Below, one piece after another: positions 39,988 to 44,877 of a stretch of 44,877 nucleotides of DNA. Source of the stretch: an uncultured Rickettsiales bacterium (GTDB taxonomy: Bacteria > Pseudomonadota > Alphaproteobacteria > Rickettsiales > Rickettsiaceae). Under the pieces are notes generated by a model. It did no database searches and was not told the origin of the DNA. It saw only the letters and a program-made list of their open reading frames with translations. The stretch lies in NCBI GenBank assembly GCA_903828265.1, contig CAIKLL010000058.1, positions 1 to 44,877 on the forward strand, read 5' to 3'. The translations under genes and the position numbers were made by a program. Every line of letters starts with the position of its first letter. The first letter of the stretch is position 1.

Positions 39988-40916
39988 ATGCTATGGACCG
40001 TAGATCATATAATATTTTTTGGTTTTTTAATCCTCAATATAATTTTCGGTCTAAAATCAAGTAAAGGTATCGCGACAATAAGCCAATATGCCATAGGAGA
40101 TAGAAATTTTAGCACAGGAACGTTAGTAGCTACTACAATATCTGGAATTATAGGTGTTTGCGGAATTATAGCTATACAATTCAAAGTTGCTGGATTGGTA
40201 TTTGAATATTTACTGAATATGCCTAAATTCCAGGGTATTTTTTTAATAGGAGTAGTTGTGATATTATACTCAACTATGGGTGGTATTAAATCGGTAACTT
40301 TTACAGATATGATTCAATTCTTAACATTTGGAACTATTATCCCTATAATGACTTATTATTTCTTTAATAATTTACCAGATAGTTATAATAGTGTTGTTAA
40401 TGCTCTAAGTAACCAGCCAAAATATAATCTTGGTAATATTTTTGATATCAGTAAAGCAAGCTTCTGGAATAACTTATCTTTATTTTTTATTTGACGATGT
40501 CTACTGCGGATAGTTATATAAATTCTTCATCTATTTTATTTAGTCATGATTTTTTAGGAAGCCTTAATATTAAAGTAAAAAATGAATTACTAGCAGTTCG
40601 TATAACTTCTCTGATTATTGGGACTATTGCTCTGTTATTATCTTTAAAAGATACAACAGTCTTTAAACTTATTATATTCACAATTGGTTTTTACATGCCA
40701 ATTGTCACAGTGCCTTTTATTATGGCTATATTTGGTTATCGCACGCCTTACGAGCAAGCTGTATTATGTGGAATGGGGGCAGGGTTAGCAGTAGTAGTAT
40801 TGTGGAATTATCTAGACATTACGGTTATTGATAATGTAGTTCCAGCAATGGCTGCTAACTGGCTTGTACTAGTAATAATGCATAAATATTACTATTCTAA
40901 GGAAAAAACAATTTAG
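39988..40916 (+). pseudogene. Decayed sodium:solute symporter (SSS) family transporter
   Basis: Two ORFs in different frames (39976-40494 and 40491-40916) read as consecutive SSS pieces: ...QYAIGDRNFSTGTLVATT / GIIAIQFKVAG / YSTMGGIKSVTFTDMIQF / SFWNNLSLFFI* then MSTADSYINSSSILFSHDF. Segments expected between these blocks are absent. Confidence 0.78.
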
Positions 40917-41126
40917 TAAATTTTAGAGCTTGCTGCGTAGTTCTTGTTGTTGAGGCTCAAATAAGCCTTCAAATAGACGATCTTACTATACTAAAAGAAT
41001 GTTAAAGCTACTTTGTAATTTTATATACATAATCTATATTATGGAAAGTAAAGCCACAAAATAGCCAAAAAAATGCAGCTAATAACAATAAAATTCCTGA
41101 TAAATGTGTAAAACCTTTGAAGCGCA

Positions 41127-41194
41127 CTTTTCTATTACCTAATAACTAACTTTTCTATTAAACCCAAATATATGTACATTACCTAATAACTAAC
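41127..41194. repeat. Short interleaved direct repeats (attacctaataactaac x2, 44-nt spacing; cttttctatta x2)
   Basis: attacctaataactaac at 41134-41150 and 41178-41194; cttttctatta at 41127-41137 and 41150-41160. Confidence 0.85.
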
Positions 41195-41199
41195 GCATA

Positions 41200-41224
41200 A
41201 AAAAAGCCAGTTGGAGATGGCTTT
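41200..41224 (-). terminator. Putative intrinsic terminator downstream of rpsA
   Basis: On the - strand AAAGCCA-tctccaac-TGGCTTT followed by T-run (tggcttttttt). Confidence 0.7.
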
Positions 41225-41292
41225 AGAGTACGTAAGATTCATTCACAAGGAAAAGATCCTCAATAATAAGCCGTTATTTGAATCTTTCAGTA

Positions 41293-41335
41293 TAGAAAAG
41301 CGAGAACTCCTTGAGTCTAAGATTTCGCTTTTCTA
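41293..41335. repeat. Perfect 11-bp inverted repeat hairpin (TAGAAAAGCGA...TCGCTTTTCTA) just downstream of rpsA stop
   Basis: Arms 41293-41303 and 41325-41335 with 21-nt loop that contains a smaller ACTC-CTT-GAGT stem. Confidence 0.8.
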
Positions 41336-41362
41336 CCCTAACTTTTTACAACCTAAGTTTAC

Positions 41363-43078
41363 TTACTTAGATTTAGTAGCTCCATCAAGGGCAGCACCTA
41401 AGATATCTCCAAGACTTGCGCCGCTATCTGTTGAACCATATTCTTTTATAGCTTTTTGACGTTCTTCAATTTCTAAAGCTTTAATAGAAAGACCTATTTT
41501 TTTAGCAGATATAGATATTATTTTTGCATCCACCCTATCACCTTTTGCGAATCTTTCAGGTTTTTGGTCGTATTTTTCAGCTGATAAGTCAACTTTTTTT
41601 ATGGTACCGACAGCTTTACCATCAATATCGACTTCGATTCCATCATCTTTTACCTCAGTTACAACACAGGTTACAACCATATTTTTCTTAAATTCTTCTG
41701 CCGTGTTACCTTCGTTTGAATTTTCAGTCAGTTGTTTAATACCGAGTGCTACTCTATCTTTATCAATATCAATACTGAGTACTTTACATTCAACCTCATC
41801 ACCTTTTTTGAATCTTTTTAAAGCTTCTGACCCGTTTTCATCCCAGCTAATATCAGATTCATGAATCATTCCATCTGTATTAACATCAATAGCTACGAAC
41901 ATCCCAAAATCCGTAATATTTCTAATAGGAGCTTTAATTACACTACCTACCGGATATTTCTCGGCAAATTTTACTAGAGGATTATCCTGACATTTTTTAA
42001 TACTTAAGGAAATCCTATGTTTATCAGTATCTACATCTAAAATAATAAACTCGACTTCTTGACCAATAGTTAATAATTTTTTAGGATTTTGATTTGTTTT
42101 ACCCCAAGCAATTTCTGAAGAATGTACTAAACCCTCTATACCGTCTTTTAACTCAATAAAAGCACCATAATCAGCGATATTTGTAACTTTTCCCTTCATC
42201 ACCTTATTGACAGGGAATTCCTCCTTAATATTCTGCCAAGGGTTAGTATCTAGCTGTTTCATGCCTAAAGAAATTCTTTTGGTATCTTCATTATATTTAA
42301 TAACTACTACTTTAATTTCTTGACCAAATTTCAGCACTTCTGAAGGGTGGTTAATTCTACCCCATGAAATATCAGTAACGTGTAATAAACCGTCCACACT
42401 ACCAAGGTCAACAAAAGCACCGTAATCGGTAATATTTTTTACTACTCCTGTTAGGATCATGCCTTCTTTGATCTGTGATAGCATTTCATCTCTAGCTTCT
42501 GATCTGGACTCTTCAAGTATAGCTCTTCTTGAAACAACAATGTTACCAAGCTTTTTATCCATCTTTAAAATTTGAAAAGGCTGTTCAATATTCATAATTG
42601 AGGTAGGATCTTTTATCGGCCTTACATCCACTTGACTTCCGGGTAAGAAAGCTACTACTCCTTTTAGGTCAACAGTAAACCCTCCTTTTACTCTGCCAAA
42701 AATAACTCCCATAACATTTTGTTGCTTTTCAAATAGCTCTTCGAGCATAACCCAGGATTCTTCCCTAATAGCTTTTTCGCGGCTTAACAGAGTTCCTCTT
42801 CTACCTTCGACTTTTTCAACAAACACATCAACTATATCGCCTACTTTTGGCAATTCCTGCTTCATTCCTGTTTGAAATTCTGCTACCGGTATTCTTCCTT
42901 CATTTTTAAGACCGACATCAACAATTATAACGTCCAAATTAGTTTCTACTACCTGCCCTTTAACTACCATACCTTCTTTTACATGGCTGGTATTAACGCT
43001 TTCTAACAGATGGGCAAAATCTTCATTATTTGGGGTAATATCGCTTAACTGAGGAATAAATCTTTTCTTTTTTAACAT
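41363..43078 (-). CDS. rpsA: 30S ribosomal protein S1
   Basis: Repeated S1 domains ([54 protein letters not shown] etc.); follows cmk. Confidence 0.97.
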   Translation of the reverse strand: MLKKKRFIPQLSDITPNNEDFAHLLESVNTSHVKEGMVVKGQVVETNLDVIIVDVGLKNEGRIPVAEFQTGMKQELPKVGDIVDVFVEKVEGRRGTLLSREKAIREESWVMLEELFEKQQNVMGVIFGRVKGGFTVDLKGVVAFLPGSQVDVRPIKDPTSIMNIEQPFQILKMDKKLGNIVVSRRAILEESRSEARDEMLSQIKEGMILTGVVKNITDYGAFVDLGSVDGLLHVTDISWGRINHPSEVLKFGQEIKVVVIKYNEDTKRISLGMKQLDTNPWQNIKEEFPVNKVMKGKVTNIADYGAFIELKDGIEGLVHSSEIAWGKTNQNPKKLLTIGQEVEFIILDVDTDKHRISLSIKKCQDNPLVKFAEKYPVGSVIKAPIRNITDFGMFVAIDVNTDGMIHESDISWDENGSEALKRFKKGDEVECKVLSIDIDKDRVALGIKQLTENSNEGNTAEEFKKNMVVTCVVTEVKDDGIEVDIDGKAVGTIKKVDLSAEKYDQKPERFAKGDRVDAKIISISAKKIGLSIKALEIEERQKAIKEYGSTDSGASLGDILGAALDGATKSK

Positions 43079-43181
43079 AAATACTATAATTTATACACGT
43101 CTAAATCGTACCAAAAATTTAGTGTAAATTTTGAGGTTAACAAATAAGCTATATCCCGGTGGTACTAAAGCTGATAGGATA

Positions 43182-43844
43182 TTAGCTTAACTCTATATAA
43201 TTTTTAATGTTGGCTATTACTTGATCTTGGTTCATATGGCTAGTGTCAATAACAAAGGCATCTGAAGCAATCGCGAGAGGATCAGCTATACGCGTGCTGT
43301 CCCGTAAGTCTCGCTCTTTAAGTAACTGCAAAACATCCTTTAGTGTACATTTTTTTCCTTCTTCATGCAACTGCTTATATCTTCTTTCTGCTCTTTTATT
43401 GACATCGGCAGTAATAAAAATTTTTAAATCAGCATCTTTAGCTATTACGGTGCCTATATCCCTTCCCTCCATTAAAATTCTTGGATATGTTTCAATCATT
43501 AGAATTAGGTATTTATTTATATTGACACGGACTTCAGGAATAGTAGAAATCTGAGACGTATAATTCCCTATATTTTCTTGATTCAAATCTACTCCTTTTG
43601 TAAGCTCAATTAGATTATCAGTTTTTGAAAGTTCTATTATTTTTTTTAGGTCTGTAACATCGATATTGTTAATCATACATAAATAAGCAAGGCTTCTATA
43701 AACAATGCCAGATTGGACATACTTTAAGTTAAATTCAGAAGCAAGCATTTTCCCTATCGACCCCTTTCCTGATGCTGATGGCCCATCTAAAGCTATAATA
43801 AAACGAGTATTTGGGGTGTATGCTTTTTCTTTTAAGTTTTTCAT
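43182..43844 (-). CDS. cmk: Cytidylate kinase
   Basis: IALDGPSASGKGSIGKMLA, YVQSGIVYRSLAYL, MEGRDIGTVIAKDADLKIFITADVNKRAERRYKQL; adjacent to rpsA. Confidence 0.95.
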   Translation of the reverse strand: MKNLKEKAYTPNTRFIIALDGPSASGKGSIGKMLASEFNLKYVQSGIVYRSLAYLCMINNIDVTDLKKIIELSKTDNLIELTKGVDLNQENIGNYTSQISTIPEVRVNINKYLILMIETYPRILMEGRDIGTVIAKDADLKIFITADVNKRAERRYKQLHEEGKKCTLKDVLQLLKERDLRDSTRIADPLAIASDAFVIDTSHMNQDQVIANIKNYIELS

Positions 43845-43982
43845 TTATTATTGATAATTAATCTCTAGCTAATTTCTAACTTGCCGATAGTTTTTATTTC
43901 ATTTTAAATTAAATTTCAAATTAAAATCTTGAAATTCAAAAAAAATCCGGGTAAATAAGTGTATCAGATTGGAAAATTCTTT

Positions 43983-44059
43983 GGGCGGTTAGCTCAGTTG
44001 GTTAGAGCATTACGTTGACATCGTAAAGGTCGGAAGTTCGAGTCTTCTACCGCCCACCA
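43983..44059 (+). tRNA. tRNA-Val (GAC), CCA encoded
   Basis: Acceptor GGGCGGT/ACCGCCC, D-arm GCTCAGTTGGTTAGAGC, anticodon arm TTACG-TTGACAT-CGTAA, T-arm with TTCGAGT, 3' ACCA. Confidence 0.96.
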
Positions 44060-44193
44060 TTCTTTCTATAGACTATTTTTATTTATAGATATTGAAGCAA
44101 TTTAAAGGAAATTAATTTTTCTATAACCTTATATACTTCTTAAGATAAGACAGTTATTAAGTATTCTTTCCCTTTTATTTATTTATTTATTTT

Positions 44194-44225
44194 AAGTGAC
44201 TCCCTACCCTTATAAAGAGTCACTT
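44194..44225. repeat. 9-bp perfect inverted repeat hairpin between convergent tRNA-Val and HTH gene
   Basis: AAGTGACTC (44194-44202) / GAGTCACTT (44217-44225), 14-nt loop; no adjacent T-run, so terminator function is uncertain. Confidence 0.7.
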
Positions 44226-44245
44226 GCTATTAAATAGTTTAATTT

Positions 44246-44623
44246 TTAAGCAGCTTTATCTTTTATTAAAGATTTTATCAAAGTGTTAACTGCATTTTGA
44301 TGCTCCGTATTTTCAATTTTCATAAAATTACGGGAAACTTCGATACACATACGTTGGTGCTGAGTAACAGTTGTTTCGTTATTACCTGTTTCAAGTCCTT
44401 CATAAAAATATGATATATTTTTATCAAGAGCCTTTGATATCAAAACTAGCCTTCCTACAGAAATCCTGTTATTCCCTTTTTCATATTTTTGCAACTGTTG
44501 ATGAGTTACGCCAATAACTTTTGATAATTGCTGACGAGATAATCCTTTTGCTAGTCTTAAAGAATAGATTTTATTACCTATAAATTTATCAATTTCTTCT
44601 ATGTAATCATTTTTACGAGCCAT
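44246..44623 (-). CDS. XRE-family helix-turn-helix transcriptional regulator
   Basis: IGNKIYSLRLAKGLSRQQLSKVIGVTHQQLQKYEKGNNRISVGRLVLISKALD. ATG at 44623 preceded by AGAGGT; the track's start is GTG at 44629. Confidence 0.92.
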   Translation of the reverse strand: MARKNDYIEEIDKFIGNKIYSLRLAKGLSRQQLSKVIGVTHQQLQKYEKGNNRISVGRLVLISKALDKNISYFYEGLETGNNETTVTQHQRMCIEVSRNFMKIENTEHQNAVNTLIKSLIKDKAA

Positions 44624-44773
44624 TTTCACCTCTATTAGTCTCTAGTATATTTAGTCAAGTACTATATTGTATTAGTTAATAATATTTATACTATCTACAA
44701 TATTTAAACAATTAGTAGAATTACCACAAGGTTTATCTAATTGCAAGAATTTATTTAATATTTTTTAAGAATT

Positions 44774-44877
44774 GGCGAATTCAATAATCTAGCGCAACAT
44801 ACTGCAATTTGCGATTATGAAAGACCTCGGTAGGTGTTCTGTAACCAAGGCATTTTCTGGGCTGATTATTCATTCTC
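44774..44877 (-). mobile_element. IS30-family transposase 3' end, truncated by window end
   Basis: Reverse-strand translation RMNNQPRKCLGYRTPTEVFHNRKLQYVALDY* (stop at 44781-44783); (N)NQPRKCLGYRTP is the classic IS30 C-terminal block. Confidence 0.88.

Noticed and set aside
41211-41459. 82-aa ORF on the + strand
   Set aside because: Spans the hairpin region and the antisense 3' end of rpsA; the sequence is explained by structured noncoding DNA plus rpsA.
41601-43554. ORFs 41601-41864 and 43243-43554 on the + strand
   Set aside because: Antisense to rpsA and cmk.
1-44877. The whole window as an IS30 composite transposon
   Set aside because: The interior is almost entirely essential housekeeping genes; the flanking IS ends more likely mark assembly breakpoints than a transposable cargo unit.

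Overview
This 44.9 kb AT-rich window looks like ordinary chromosomal core from an alphaproteobacterium. Gene content and protein style best fit Rickettsiales, probably Rickettsiaceae; this is inferred from recognised proteins, not from a database search. Most of it is dense housekeeping sequence: tolC/popZ-like, recO, kdsD-lptC-lptA-lptB, rnd-ftsB-like, cdsA-uppS, envZ/ompR-like, ilvE-dapA-smpB-sppA-IHF/HU-mutS, ppdK, pccA/pccB, DsbD-like, yqgE-recJ, an RND efflux pair, cmk-rpsA, and tRNA-Val(GAC). Both extreme ends carry the 3' end of an IS30-type transposase gene, each pointing inward, so the window is probably a contig bounded by repeated IS copies. I see no clear new multi-gene defence or mobile system. 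The items most worth a second look are: (i) an orphan 417-aa all-helical protein with a central hydrophobic segment; (ii) a secreted ankyrin protein with a 147-bp in-frame tandem repeat; (iii) an RNase D gene that seems to lack any canonical start codon at its natural N-terminus; (iv) a decayed SSS-type transporter next to a lone alpha/beta hydrolase; (v) a three-hairpin 3' region downstream of rpsA; (vi) an unusual insertion in a phosphodiester glycosidase; (vii) a 51-aa zinc-finger ORF absent from the supplied ORF track.
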